Part shown: positions 34,952 through 43,682 of the stretch, in pieces
How the letters are laid out: each line of letters begins with the position of its first letter
How positions within the stretch are numbered: the stretch's first letter is position 1
Assembly (NCBI GenBank): GCA_964494505.1
Contig: CAZBRO010000023.1
Coordinates: forward strand, 1 to 64,000
From: CAIYRG01 sp964494505
GTDB lineage: Bacteria; Pseudomonadota; Alphaproteobacteria; Micropepsales; Micropepsaceae
Length of the DNA: 64,000 bases
Direction: 5' to 3'
Notes under the pieces: model-generated
What the model was told of the DNA's origin: nothing
What the model saw: only the letters and a program-made list of their open reading frames with translations
Databases searched by the model: none
Position numbers and translations under genes: made by a program

Positions 34952-35812
34952 ATGTCCGAGCTATTTCCCGATCTCCCCCCCGATATGGTGCTGGACCGCG
35001 AATCCATCGAGGTTGCGCGCCGCTCGGCCTTTGCGGTGGCAACCCATCGGCCGGAGGATTTCGAAGGGATGCGCCGCGCCGGACGTCTGGCGGCGGAAGT
35101 GCTCGACCTGCTGGTGCCCGAAGTGAAGCCCGGCGTCACCACGGCCGCACTCGACAAGATCGCCTACGATTACGTCACCGCGCATGACGCGCTGCCGGCC
35201 TGCCTCGGTTATCGCGGCTACCGGCATACGCTCTGCACCTCGATCAACCACGTCGTCTGCCACGGCATTCCGTCCGACCGGCCCTTGCGCGACGGCGACA
35301 TCGTCAACATCGACGTCACCGTCATTCTCGACGGCTGGCACGGCGACACCAGCCGCATGTATTACGTCGGCGAGGTGAAGCGCAAAGCCCAGCGGCTGGT
35401 CGAGATCACCTATGAATCGATGATGCGCGGGATCGCGGTCGTGAAGCCGGGCGCCACCACCGGCGACATCGGTTATGCCATCCAATCCTTTGCCGAGGAC
35501 CAGGAGCGCTGTGCCGTGGTGCGCGATTTCTGTGGCCACGGCCTGGGCCGCATTTTTCACGCGCTCCCCAACATCGTGCATTATGGCCGCCCCGGCCAGG
35601 GCGTGGTGTTGAAGCCGGGCATGTTCTTCACCGTCGAGCCGATGATCAATCTGGGGGGCTATGCGGTGAAAGTGTTGAGCGACGGCTGGACGGCGGTCAC
35701 GCGCGACCGCTCGATGTCGGCGCAATTCGAACACAGCATCGGCGTGACGCAGGATGGCTTCGAAATCTTCACCCTCTCGCCCAAAGGCTGGCACGCCCCG
35801 CCCTACATTTGA
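34952..35812 (+). CDS. map: Methionine aminopeptidase, type I
   Basis: Map removes the initiator methionine. The 286-residue product includes the metal ligands in NIDVTVILDGWHGDTSRMY (two aspartates), the GHGLGRIFHALPNIVHY histidine region, the FTVEPMIN glutamate and the late SAQFEHSIGVT glutamate. An N-terminal extension of about 30 residues precedes the core. The 3' end overlaps the radC frame by up to 59 bases. Confidence 0.95.
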   Translation: MSELFPDLPPDMVLDRESIEVARRSAFAVATHRPEDFEGMRRAGRLAAEVLDLLVPEVKPGVTTAALDKIAYDYVTAHDALPACLGYRGYRHTLCTSINHVVCHGIPSDRPLRDGDIVNIDVTVILDGWHGDTSRMYYVGEVKRKAQRLVEITYESMMRGIAVVKPGATTGDIGYAIQSFAEDQERCAVVRDFCGHGLGRIFHALPNIVHYGRPGQGVVLKPGMFFTVEPMINLGGYAVKVLSDGWTAVTRDRSMSAQFEHSIGVTQDGFEIFTLSPKGWHAPPYI

Positions 35813-36506
35813 ATTGGGCGAAGGGCCGAGCGAAGTTCCCCATTATCACGGTCACCGGCAAAGGCTGCGCGACCGTTTCCTTGCGGGCGGCCCGGACGCG
35901 CTTCCCGATTACGAATTGCTCGAGCTCTTGCTGTTCCTCTGCATTCCCAGAGCCGACACCAAGCCGCTCGCAAAGGTGTTGATTCAACGTTTCGGCAGTT
36001 TCGGCGATGTGATCGCGGCCCACCCGGACCGGCTGATGGAAGTCGAGGGCGTGAAGGAGGCGACCGTCGCGGCGCTGAAGACGGTGGAAGCCGCCGCACT
36101 CAGATTGGCAAAAGCGCGCGTCATCAACCGTCCGGCGATGTCGTCCTGGGAAGCGCTGCTGGATTATTGCACGGCCACCATGGCCCGCAGCACGACCGAG
36201 GAATTCCGCATCCTCTTTCTCGACCGCAAGAACGTGCTGGTGGCGGACGAAGTCCATCAGCGCGGGACCGTGGACCACACGCCCGTCTACCCGCGCGAAG
36301 TGGTGAAACGCGCGCTCGAATTGGGCGCCTCTGCCATCATCCTGGTGCACAATCATCCGAGCGGCGATCCGACGCCCTCCCGCAGCGACATCACGATGAC
36401 GCGCGAAATCGCGGCGGCCGCCAAGGCGCTCAACATTCAAGTGCACGATCATCTGGTGATCGGGCGCGGGCGTCACGCCAGTTTCAAAGCGCTCGGGTTG
36501 TTGTAA
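35754..36506 (+). CDS. radC: RadC family protein (JAB/MPN domain)
   Basis: The 250-residue product has the helix-hairpin-helix part (about 40-110) and the JAMM metalloprotease-like motif HNHPSGDPTPSRSD near residues 200-214. RadC's true role is unresolved. The only upstream ATG (35754) lies inside map; a TTG just after the map stop would give the more usual N-terminus before HYHGHRQRLRDRF, so the start is uncertain. The 3' end overlaps the convergent wHTH gene. Confidence 0.9.
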   Translation: MASKSSPSRPKAGTPRPTFELGEGPSEVPHYHGHRQRLRDRFLAGGPDALPDYELLELLLFLCIPRADTKPLAKVLIQRFGSFGDVIAAHPDRLMEVEGVKEATVAALKTVEAAALRLAKARVINRPAMSSWEALLDYCTATMARSTTEEFRILFLDRKNVLVADEVHQRGTVDHTPVYPREVVKRALELGASAIILVHNHPSGDPTPSRSDITMTREIAAAAKALNIQVHDHLVIGRGRHASFKALGLL

Positions 36507-36972
36507 CGGCGCGCGTATCCCACAGCGGCGAATATTGCGGCCATGCCAGCGCGGAGCGATGGCGCGGCAAAATCATGCGCACGGAATCGGGTTTCAATTC
36601 GGCGGGGCGCGGACGCTCCTCGCGCTCGACCACGGCAAGCCGGTAACCGACGCGCGCAATCGTCTCGATGGCGAAAGACCGCCCGCCGTCGAGCGCGGAG
36701 AGCCGCCTCAGCTTCGCGATGGTGCGATTGATCGCATCTTCGCCGACGATGCGGCCTTCCCAGCAGCGCACGACGAGATCGTTTCGCGAAACCACTTTGC
36801 CGTCCGCCTCGAACAATGCGACCAGCACCTGCATCACGCGGGGTTCCAGAATCTCCGTCCAGCCCTCGCCTTCGACTTCGCGGCTGGAAGGCCGCACCGT
36901 CGCCGTTTTCAGACTGAAATCCGGCGCGTGCGCGAGATCGACAATGCTGCCGGGTTTTTCTACGCGAGTCAT
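36484..36972 (-). CDS. Stand-alone OmpR/CadC-type winged-helix regulator
   Basis: The 162-residue product carries a trans_reg_C winged helix (about 30-118): LEPRVMQVLVALFEADGKVVSRNDLVVRCW, then GEDAINRTIAKLRRL and the wing IETIARVGYRLAV. There is no receiver domain and no membrane or TPR sensor domain, which CadC-like proteins usually have C-terminally. The last 30 residues are unusual, and the coding end overlaps radC by 23 bases, so the gene may be a truncated CadC-type regulator. Confidence 0.75.
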   Translation of the reverse strand: MTRVEKPGSIVDLAHAPDFSLKTATVRPSSREVEGEGWTEILEPRVMQVLVALFEADGKVVSRNDLVVRCWEGRIVGEDAINRTIAKLRRLSALDGGRSFAIETIARVGYRLAVVEREERPRPAELKPDSVRMILPRHRSALAWPQYSPLWDTRAVTTTRAL

Positions 36973-36993
36973 GGCACGCAAACCTTCCTGATT

Positions 36994-37746
36994 TTACAGC
37001 GTTCCCGGTGCGGCGGCCCCGGCATTTTCCGGCGCATTGACGATCCGCCCCGATCCGACGATGTGGGTCTCGAGTTTTTTGGGCTGGGTGATGAACCGTA
37101 TCAACCCGGATCCTGCGATGTTGATTTCGGCGCGTTCCTTGGGTGCGACGGAGGCTTCGCCGCTGCCGGCGATGTTGACCTCGGCGCGATCGACGGCGAG
37201 CCCGCCGAGATCGGCCTTGCCGGAGCCGGCGATGCTCAGCTCCAGGGCTTCCGCCTTACCGGCGGCGCGCACATCGGCGTTGCCGTGAATCGATACTTCG
37301 AGCCGCTTCTGGTCGAGGTCGTCCAGCATCAGGCGCCCGGTTCCGTTGATCGTGAATTCCTGCAACGGACGGCCGGGCAGCACGATATCCAGCATCCGGT
37401 CGCTGCCCATTCCCCGGCAATCGAATCGGATGTCGCTGTCGCTGACGCGCAGGTGCTTCACGAGATCGGGAGGGCCGCTGGCGATGACCGACATCCCGGT
37501 GCCCGGACGGTAATGCACGGTCGCCGGGACATCGACGTTGACTTCATTGCCGCCGTGCCAGGCGAATTCGCGCCTGTCCTCCGTCGGCGCCGGGCCCGTA
37601 TCGGCCCCGCAGCGCTTCAGATTGCTGCCGAAATGGATGAAGTCCAGATTGGCTAGCTCCGCGCCGCCGAGTGCGACTGCGATTCCGAGGCAGACGGCCG
37701 ATATGGCGATGCCGGTGCCGGCAACGACGGTGAGCGTTCTGGCCAT
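36994..37746 (-). CDS. GIN domain (DUF2807) exported protein
   Basis: The 250-residue product has an N-terminal membrane or signal segment (about 5-30) and a right-handed beta-helix-like region with repeated IAGSG motifs (LELSIAGSGKADLGGL, VNIAGSGEASV, INIAGSGLIRF, HIVGSGRI). That is the GIN/DUF2807 signature. It lies 12 bases downstream of the DUF1700 gene in a PadR-led operon. Its job is unknown; a cell-envelope role is the usual inference. Confidence 0.85.
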   Translation of the reverse strand: MARTLTVVAGTGIAISAVCLGIAVALGGAELANLDFIHFGSNLKRCGADTGPAPTEDRREFAWHGGNEVNVDVPATVHYRPGTGMSVIASGPPDLVKHLRVSDSDIRFDCRGMGSDRMLDIVLPGRPLQEFTINGTGRLMLDDLDQKRLEVSIHGNADVRAAGKAEALELSIAGSGKADLGGLAVDRAEVNIAGSGEASVAPKERAEINIAGSGLIRFITQPKKLETHIVGSGRIVNAPENAGAAAPGTL

Positions 37747-37758
37747 GAGAGTTCTCCT

Positions 37759-38325
37759 TCAGGCCGCGTTCTTGGAAGGGACGAGCAGCCGGTAATGCAG
37801 GCGGCTGTAGCGGCCGAGCATCCGAACCAGCCCGTCGAGCACGAGAAGGAGCAAAGCGCCGCCGCCGATGCCCCCGGCCACCAGACCGACGCCGGCAAAT
37901 CCACGCGCAATCCCACCGACCACCGAAGCATCGAAACTCAGGATGCTCACCACCAGCGCGATACCCGCCACCAGCAGCGCGATCATCACCACGCCGAAGA
38001 TGAACAGAAACAGCACCACCACGAAAAGCACCGGCAGCAGGAAGAGAAGATCGACCGTCGCCAGCCCGATGAACGCGAACACCGCGCGCACGAAATTGCC
38101 GGCGTTGCGGCTCTCCTGCCAGCGGCGAAGTCCGGCTTCGGCGCGCAGCTCCTTGGCGAGGCGGTAGGGATCGCCCAGCGCAGAGGCCACGTCGTCCTCG
38201 CTCCGTCCCGCCGCCACGCCTTCGGAGAAATGGGCGGCATAGTCCGCCACGATATCGTCGATCTCCTGCGCCGGCAGACCGGCGAGGCCCTCGCGCAGAC
38301 GCGCCAGGAAACTTGTGCGGTTCAT
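37759..38325 (-). CDS. DUF1700 membrane protein
   Basis: The 188-residue product begins with the DUF1700 helical region (FLARLREGLAGLPAQEIDDIVADYAAHF, and a GDPYRLAKELRAE segment) and then has three to four membrane spans (about 72-165). Its ATG overlaps the padR stop (ATGA), so translation is coupled. DUF1700 with a PadR regulator and a GIN/DUF4097 protein is a recurrent envelope-stress-like operon. Confidence 0.88.
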   Translation of the reverse strand: MNRTSFLARLREGLAGLPAQEIDDIVADYAAHFSEGVAAGRSEDDVASALGDPYRLAKELRAEAGLRRWQESRNAGNFVRAVFAFIGLATVDLLFLLPVLFVVVLFLFIFGVVMIALLVAGIALVVSILSFDASVVGGIARGFAGVGLVAGGIGGGALLLLVLDGLVRMLGRYSRLHYRLLVPSKNAA

Positions 38326-38648
38326 GGTTGGTCTCCCAGGATCTTGCGGACCGCTGTTTCGAAGCTGGCCCATTCGGCGCGTTGCGAAATGAAGGCCGCG
38401 CGCCCGGCATCGGAAAGCTTGTAATATTTGCGCGGCGGGCCGCTCGCCGATTCCACCAGATAGGTCGACACCAGCCCGTCGCTCTGCATGCGGCGCATCA
38501 GCGGATAGATCGTGCCCTCGCCCATCCCGATGCCGTCCGAAAGCCGGCTCGCGATCTCATAGGCGTAGGAGTCGCCGTGCGAGAGAATCGAGAGCACGCA
38601 CAGCTCCAGAACGCCTTTCTTGAGTTGGACCTGGATTTCTTCGGACAC
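38322..38648 (-). CDS. PadR family transcriptional regulator
   Basis: The 108-residue product has the PadR winged helix: LKKGVLELCVLSILSHGDSYAYEIASRL, GEGTIYPLMRRMQSDGLVSTY and the wing PPRKYYKLSDAGRAAF. As first gene of the PadR-DUF1700-GIN operon it probably represses its own promoter in the 170 bases upstream. The ligand or signal is unknown. Confidence 0.92.
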   Translation of the reverse strand: MSEEIQVQLKKGVLELCVLSILSHGDSYAYEIASRLSDGIGMGEGTIYPLMRRMQSDGLVSTYLVESASGPPRKYYKLSDAGRAAFISQRAEWASFETAVRKILGDQP

Positions 38649-38825
38649 TGGGCTTCACCTCTCTGTCCGAGTGTATAGCGCAAGGTAGCTTGCGTTGCAA
38701 GGTACTTATCGAGAGTTGGTACTGATTTCCGCAAGGCAGCAAAAATGGGCGCTTTTCCAGGGATTTAGAACCGGCTTCCGCCCCGCGCGTTGCGGGTTTA
38801 GAACGACGCGCACGCGGAGGTGACT

Positions 38826-40292
38826 ATGCTGAAGCTCGACAACAATGCGCTGCTCAGGGATGCCGCCTATGTGGATGGCGAATGGCGGGGAGCGAGCTCA
38901 GGCGCCCGTTTCGCGGTCAAAAACCCCGCGACCGGCGATGTCATCGCGGAAGTCGCCGATCTCGACGAGACCGATGTCCGCGAAGCCATCGAAGCCGCCG
39001 ACCGGGCGTGGGGCCCCTGGCGGGCCAAAACGGCCAAGGAACGCTCCGCGATCATGCGCCGCTGGTACGAGCTGATGATGGCCGCCCAAGAAGACCTGGC
39101 ACAGCTCATGACGGCCGAGCAGGGCAAGCCCTTGGCCGAGAGCCGGGGCGAAATCGCCTACGGCGCGAGCTTCATCGAATGGTTCGCCGAAGAGGGCAAG
39201 CGCGTCTATGGCGATGTGATCCCGACCAACGCGCCGGGCCGCCGCATCCTCGTGATGAAGCAGCCGGTGGGCGTGGTCGCCGCCGTCACGCCGTGGAATT
39301 TCCCCAATGCCATGATCACGCGCAAAGTCGCGCCTGCGCTCGCCGCCGGTTGTCCGGTCGTGATCAAGCCCGCGCAACTGACGCCGCTCTCCGCGCTCGC
39401 CATTGCCGAGCTCGCCCATCGCGCGGGGCTCCCCAAGGGCGTGTTCAACGTCGTGACGTCGACCAAATCGTCCCGCGTCGGCAAGGAGCTGACCGAGAAT
39501 CCGCTGGTGCGGAAATTCTCCTTCACCGGGTCAACCGAAGTCGGCAAGCAATTGATGCGCCAATGCGCCTCGACCGTGAAGAAGGTGTCGTTCGAGCTTG
39601 GCGGAAATGCGCCCTTCATCGTGTTCGACGACGCCGATCTCGACGCCGCGGTCAAAGGCGCGATGGCCTCCAAATTCCGCAACATGGGACAGACATGCGT
39701 GTGCGCGAACCGCTTCCTGGTGCAGGACGGCGTGTATGACGCGTTCGCGCAGAAGCTCTCAAAGGCGGTCGCCGCACTGAAAGTGGGCGACGGCATGGTG
39801 CCCGGCATCGATCAGGGGCCGCTGATCAACATGGCGGCGGTCGAGAAAGTCGAGGAGCTGATCGCCGAAGGAACGGCCAAGGGCGCCAAGGTTGAGTTGG
39901 GCGGGCACCGCCACAAGCTCGGCGGGACGTTCTTCGAGCCCACCATCGTGCGCGATGCGACGCCGGACATGGCCTTCGCGAAGGAAGAAATCTTCGGCCC
40001 CGTGGTGACGCTCTTCCGCTTCGAGGAGGAGGCCGACGCAATCCGCATGGCCAACGACACGGAATACGGCTTGGCGGCCTATTTCTATGCCCGTGATGTG
40101 GGGCGCATCTTCCGGGTCACGGAAGGGCTCGAATACGGCATCGTCGGGGTCAACGAGGGTCTGATCTCGACCGAGGTAGCGCCCTTCGGCGGCATGAAGG
40201 AATCCGGCATCGGGCGCGAGGGTTCGAAATACGGGATCGAGCCGTTCCTGGAAATCAAATATGTCGCCATGGGCGGGCTCGGTGCTATTTAG
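38826..40292 (+). CDS. gabD: Succinate-semialdehyde dehydrogenase (NADP-type)
   Basis: The 488-residue aldehyde dehydrogenase shows the catalytic glutamate in FELGGNAPFIVFDDADLD and the catalytic cysteine in GQTCVCANRF. Close similarity to GabD is indicated by VPGIDQGPLINMAAVEKVEE and the late EGLISTEVAPFGGMKESGIGREG. It feeds succinate semialdehyde (for example from GABA) into the TCA cycle. I chose ATG 38826, 5 bases after GGAGG, over the overlapping GTG at 38820. Confidence 0.93.
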   Translation: MLKLDNNALLRDAAYVDGEWRGASSGARFAVKNPATGDVIAEVADLDETDVREAIEAADRAWGPWRAKTAKERSAIMRRWYELMMAAQEDLAQLMTAEQGKPLAESRGEIAYGASFIEWFAEEGKRVYGDVIPTNAPGRRILVMKQPVGVVAAVTPWNFPNAMITRKVAPALAAGCPVVIKPAQLTPLSALAIAELAHRAGLPKGVFNVVTSTKSSRVGKELTENPLVRKFSFTGSTEVGKQLMRQCASTVKKVSFELGGNAPFIVFDDADLDAAVKGAMASKFRNMGQTCVCANRFLVQDGVYDAFAQKLSKAVAALKVGDGMVPGIDQGPLINMAAVEKVEELIAEGTAKGAKVELGGHRHKLGGTFFEPTIVRDATPDMAFAKEEIFGPVVTLFRFEEEADAIRMANDTEYGLAAYFYARDVGRIFRVTEGLEYGIVGVNEGLISTEVAPFGGMKESGIGREGSKYGIEPFLEIKYVAMGGLGAI

Positions 40293-40301
40293 CTTTTTGA
40301 A

Positions 40302-40419
40302 TGTCATCCCGGCCAGTAGCGCATCGGCGCTGCCTGGGCCGGGACCCACCTCGAACACAGCGCGAGTTTCAAAGTAGGTCCCGGATCTCGCTGCCTGCGG
40401 CAGCTCGTCCGGGATGACA
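40302..40419. repeat. Nested intergenic palindrome (GTCATCCCGG type)
   Basis: Outer arms TGTCATCCCGG (40302-40312) and CCGGGATGACA (40409-40419) are perfect 11-bp inverted repeats. Inner arms CCGGGACC (40339-40346) and GGTCCCGG (40377-40384) form a second level. This sequence style is a widespread intergenic repeat of alphaproteobacteria. It fills the gabD-purB gap and may end gabD transcription. Confidence 0.8.
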
Positions 40420-40431
40420 AACGGAGATGAA

Positions 40432-41739
40432 ATGATTCCGCGTTACGCAAGAGCCGAGATGACGGCCCTCTGGTCGCAGCAGACCAAATACCGCATCTGG
40501 TTCGAGATCGAGGCGCACGCCGCCGACGCCATGGCGGAGCTTGGCGTCATTCCGAAAGAGGCAGCGCGTGTCATCTGGGAGAAAGGGCGCGACGCTACCT
40601 TCGGTGTCGAGCGCATCGATGCGATCGAGCGCGAGGTCAAGCACGACGTCATCGCGTTCCTGACGCATCTCTCCGAAATCGTCGGACCCGAAGCGCGCTT
40701 CGTCCACCAGGGCATGACGTCGTCGGACGTGCTCGACACCACTCTCGCGGTGCAGCTTTCCCGCGCGGCCGGAATTCTGATCGCCGATGTGGACGCGCTG
40801 CTGGCGGCGCTGAAACGCCGCGCCTTCGAGTTCAAATTCACGCCCACCATCGGCCGCAGCCACGGCATTCATGCGGAGCCCACCACCTTCGGACTGAAGC
40901 TTGCGGGCTTCCATGCCGAGTTCGCCCGTTGCCGCGAGCGCCTCATCGCCGCCCGCCGCGAGATCGCCACGGCTGCGATTTCCGGCGCGGTCGGCACCTT
41001 TGCCAATGTGAGCCCCGAAGTCGAAGAGCATGTCGCCAAAGCCATGGGTCTCGCGATAGAGCCGATCTCGACCCAGGTGATCCCGCGTGACCGGCACGCG
41101 ATGTTCTTCGCAACCCTTGGCGTGGTGGCGAGTTCGCTCGAACGGCTGGCCACAGAAATCCGCCACCTGCAGCGCTCCGAAGTGGGCGAGGCCGAGGAAT
41201 ATTTCTCACCCGGACAGAAGGGCTCGTCGGCGATGCCGCACAAGCGCAATCCGGTCCTTTCGGAGAATCTCGCCGGGCTCGCGCGCATGGTGCGATCCTA
41301 TGCGGCGCCCGCCATGGAGAATGTGGCGCTCTGGCATGAGCGCGACATCTCCCATTCCTCGGTCGAACGCTTCATCGGCCCGGATGCCACCATCACGCTC
41401 GATTTCGCATTGGCGCGGGCGACGGGGTTGATTGAACGGCTCGTTGTGTATCCCGAACGCATGCTCGCCAATCTGGAACGCACCGGCGGTCTGGTGCACA
41501 GCGGGCGCGTCCTTTTGGCGCTCACCCAGAAAGGCATGGCGCGCGAGGAGGCCTATGCGCTCGTGCAGGAGAACGCGATGCGCTGTTGGCGCGGCGAAGG
41601 CAAGCTGCTCGATTTGTTGAAGGCGAATCCGGCCGTGACGCGGTTCCTCACCCCGGCCGAACTCGAAGAACAATTCGATCTCGGCTACCACACCAAGGAA
41701 GTGGACCGCATTTTCGCCCGCGTGTTCGGAGAGTCGTAA
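40432..41739 (+). CDS. purB: Adenylosuccinate lyase
   Basis: PurB acts twice in purine synthesis (SAICAR to AICAR, adenylosuccinate to AMP). The 435-residue product starts MIPRYARAEMTALWS and holds the fumarase-superfamily signature GSSAMPHKRNP and the HQGMTSSDVLDT motif. ATG 40432 follows a GGAG site; the longer frame upstream begins inside the palindrome. The other pur genes of the window are 13 kb away. Confidence 0.97.
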   Translation: MIPRYARAEMTALWSQQTKYRIWFEIEAHAADAMAELGVIPKEAARVIWEKGRDATFGVERIDAIEREVKHDVIAFLTHLSEIVGPEARFVHQGMTSSDVLDTTLAVQLSRAAGILIADVDALLAALKRRAFEFKFTPTIGRSHGIHAEPTTFGLKLAGFHAEFARCRERLIAARREIATAAISGAVGTFANVSPEVEEHVAKAMGLAIEPISTQVIPRDRHAMFFATLGVVASSLERLATEIRHLQRSEVGEAEEYFSPGQKGSSAMPHKRNPVLSENLAGLARMVRSYAAPAMENVALWHERDISHSSVERFIGPDATITLDFALARATGLIERLVVYPERMLANLERTGGLVHSGRVLLALTQKGMAREEAYALVQENAMRCWRGEGKLLDLLKANPAVTRFLTPAELEEQFDLGYHTKEVDRIFARVFGES

Positions 41740-41749
41740 GAGTCCGTTG

Positions 41750-43471
41750 CTACCGCGGCGCGAGCGGCCCGTTGGTCGTCAGCGCCGTACGTGCGATCAG
41801 CTTGGCGGATTGGCCCGCGGCCTGTGTGTAATAGCCCACGAACCGCTTCGGCTCGTCGGCGTCGTAGTTGCGCAGATTCTGCGCCCAGCGGAAGCCGATC
41901 GATTCGAAATACATCTCGGCCGTCACCGTGTAGGGCCCGGCGTTTCCCGTCGGCAGCGCCACGCTGTAGGCGACCGTGTCGGACCCGCCGACAAAATCGG
42001 CGTCGTCGCGCGCCGGCCCGACCACTGCGACACGCTCCTCCGCGGTTGCCTTGTTGAAGCCCCGCGGCAAGAGGCGGTTGTCCTTCAGATAATGCGTGGC
42101 ATTCAACAAACCGGTGGTCGGCCGGTTGGCGCTGTCCGACATGATGGATTCGTAGATCTGCACCTGGTCGGGGCTTGTGATACGCGTGTAGTGCGGCTCG
42201 AATTTCAGCGCATCCTCGTCATTGTCGTTGCCTACGACGGAGCCGTCGGGCCGGAGCGCGCCCGACTCGAACACCATGGCCCCGCGGGAATCCCTGACTG
42301 CGATGTGCAGCCAGGCGCGGCGCGCCGGGTACGCGGTCGGGAATTTGTGCCCCGACTTGTTGGTGACGGTGACGGCGAAATCAAGCCGGCCCGCGGCGAC
42401 GGCCGCGTTCTTGATCTCTACCGCGGCGGTAATGGTTGCAAGCTGTTGATCGGTGCGCGCGGCGGAGGCTTCCAATTCATCGGTCGTGGCGATCACGCCA
42501 AGCTCGTTCTTGTGATCCTTGAGTATCCGCAGGAGGAAAGAATTTCCGCCGACGAAGACATGACGCGAGACCTCTTCATGGGTCTTGCCCTGCACCGATG
42601 TGATCGCGGCTTCGCCTTCCACGCGCGGCATGTGACAGGACTGGCAGCTATTGGTGTTGGGATAATCGCTGTGCTGCCATTCCTGATAAGGCACCTGTTC
42701 GGGCAGGCTGCCGATCGCCTTGCCCTGCGGATCGAGCGCGGTGGTCAGAAGCGTGTGGCAGGTGGCGCACAGCTCCGACTGCCTGATGTGGTCGGCCTTG
42801 GTCGGCGTGAAGCCGGTTGTGGAATGCATGATGCGGGTGCGGCCCTTGTCGACATCGAAGGGGCCGAACAGCTCGCGCTCCTCGTCCTTCTTGGTGATGT
42901 CGACAATGAAATTGCCGTCGAGACTCGATTCCTGCCCGAAATTGTCGGGTCTGATCTGGTGGCACACCGTGCAGGAGACGCCGTCTGCGGCCAGCGTCGC
43001 TTTCACGTCGGCGACATCTTCCAGGTTCGCTTCGGGTTCGACGGTCGCAGCCCCCGAGCGGATCGCTTCGAGATAACGGAAGACTTCGCCTTGCTTGTTC
43101 TCCGCCCGCGCCTGGAAACGCTGCATCGGCATGTGGCAGCGCGAACAGGTGTCCTCGATGTCCGCCTTGGCCGTCGGATGATCGATGGTCTCACGCCGGA
43201 TGCCGGCCTGCCAATAGGGATCGCGCGCGGAATTCGCCATCACCGAGGCGCGCCATTGATAACCGATGGAGATGTCCTCGCCATTGGGCGCGAACACCTT
43301 GCTGTGGCAAGCCATGCAATGCAGCGACGTCGCAAAGAGGATGTGATCCACGGGCGGATGCGGCGCCGTAACGAGTTCCGCCGCGCGGCTCAGGTTCACG
43401 GCCAGACCTGACAAAGCCGTAATGAGCCCGGCAGTCCCGGAAAAGAGAAGAAGCGTGCTTTTCTTTCGCAT
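41750..43471 (-). CDS. Periplasmic pentaheme c-type cytochrome
   Basis: The 573-residue product has an export signal (about 1-31) and five CxxCH heme sites: CMACH (C52), CSRCH (C109), CTVCH (C167), CATCH (C235) and CQSCH (C276). The pattern recalls cytochrome c554-like multihemes. The C-terminal half (about 310-573) has no heme site and looks beta-rich (TVTNKSGHKFPTAYPARRAWLHI). I chose ATG 43471 after a GGGGG site. It is divergent from the cytochrome-barrel fusion gene with 211 bases between, and a role as electron carrier for that locus is inferred. Confidence 0.88.
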   Translation of the reverse strand: MRKKSTLLLFSGTAGLITALSGLAVNLSRAAELVTAPHPPVDHILFATSLHCMACHSKVFAPNGEDISIGYQWRASVMANSARDPYWQAGIRRETIDHPTAKADIEDTCSRCHMPMQRFQARAENKQGEVFRYLEAIRSGAATVEPEANLEDVADVKATLAADGVSCTVCHQIRPDNFGQESSLDGNFIVDITKKDEERELFGPFDVDKGRTRIMHSTTGFTPTKADHIRQSELCATCHTLLTTALDPQGKAIGSLPEQVPYQEWQHSDYPNTNSCQSCHMPRVEGEAAITSVQGKTHEEVSRHVFVGGNSFLLRILKDHKNELGVIATTDELEASAARTDQQLATITAAVEIKNAAVAAGRLDFAVTVTNKSGHKFPTAYPARRAWLHIAVRDSRGAMVFESGALRPDGSVVGNDNDEDALKFEPHYTRITSPDQVQIYESIMSDSANRPTTGLLNATHYLKDNRLLPRGFNKATAEERVAVVGPARDDADFVGGSDTVAYSVALPTGNAGPYTVTAEMYFESIGFRWAQNLRNYDADEPKRFVGYYTQAAGQSAKLIARTALTTNGPLAPR

Positions 43472-43493
43472 TACCCCCATCCCAGGATAGCTC

Positions 43494-43550
43494 TTATGTT
43501 CTTGCGCATCATTTGCAGTATTCGCGAGCGTTATGTTCTTGCGCATCATT
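43494..43550. repeat. Paired 20-bp direct repeats in a divergent promoter
   Basis: The 20-base unit TTATGTTCTTGCGCATCATT occurs at 43494-43513 and again, unchanged, at 43531-43550, 37 bases apart (start to start). A looser inverted copy follows at about 43576-43592. They lie between the divergent pentaheme cytochrome and cytochrome-barrel genes, where regulator sites are expected. They are not FNR, LexA or CtrA motifs. Confidence 0.75.
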
Positions 43551-43682
43551 AGCAAGTTGCTCGCTGCGCAAAAGAATCATAAATGCAATTGCCGTATTGC
43601 TACAAGAGCAAAGCATTTCGTATGCATAGCTCTTCTGCTTTGTGGCGCAAGGGACGGACGCCACGCAACAATGCAGGGGGCG

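Noticed and set aside
41747..43411. A 554-codon plus-strand frame antisense to the pentaheme cytochrome
   Set aside because: The opposite strand has five CxxCH sites and an export signal; the plus frame has nothing recognisable.
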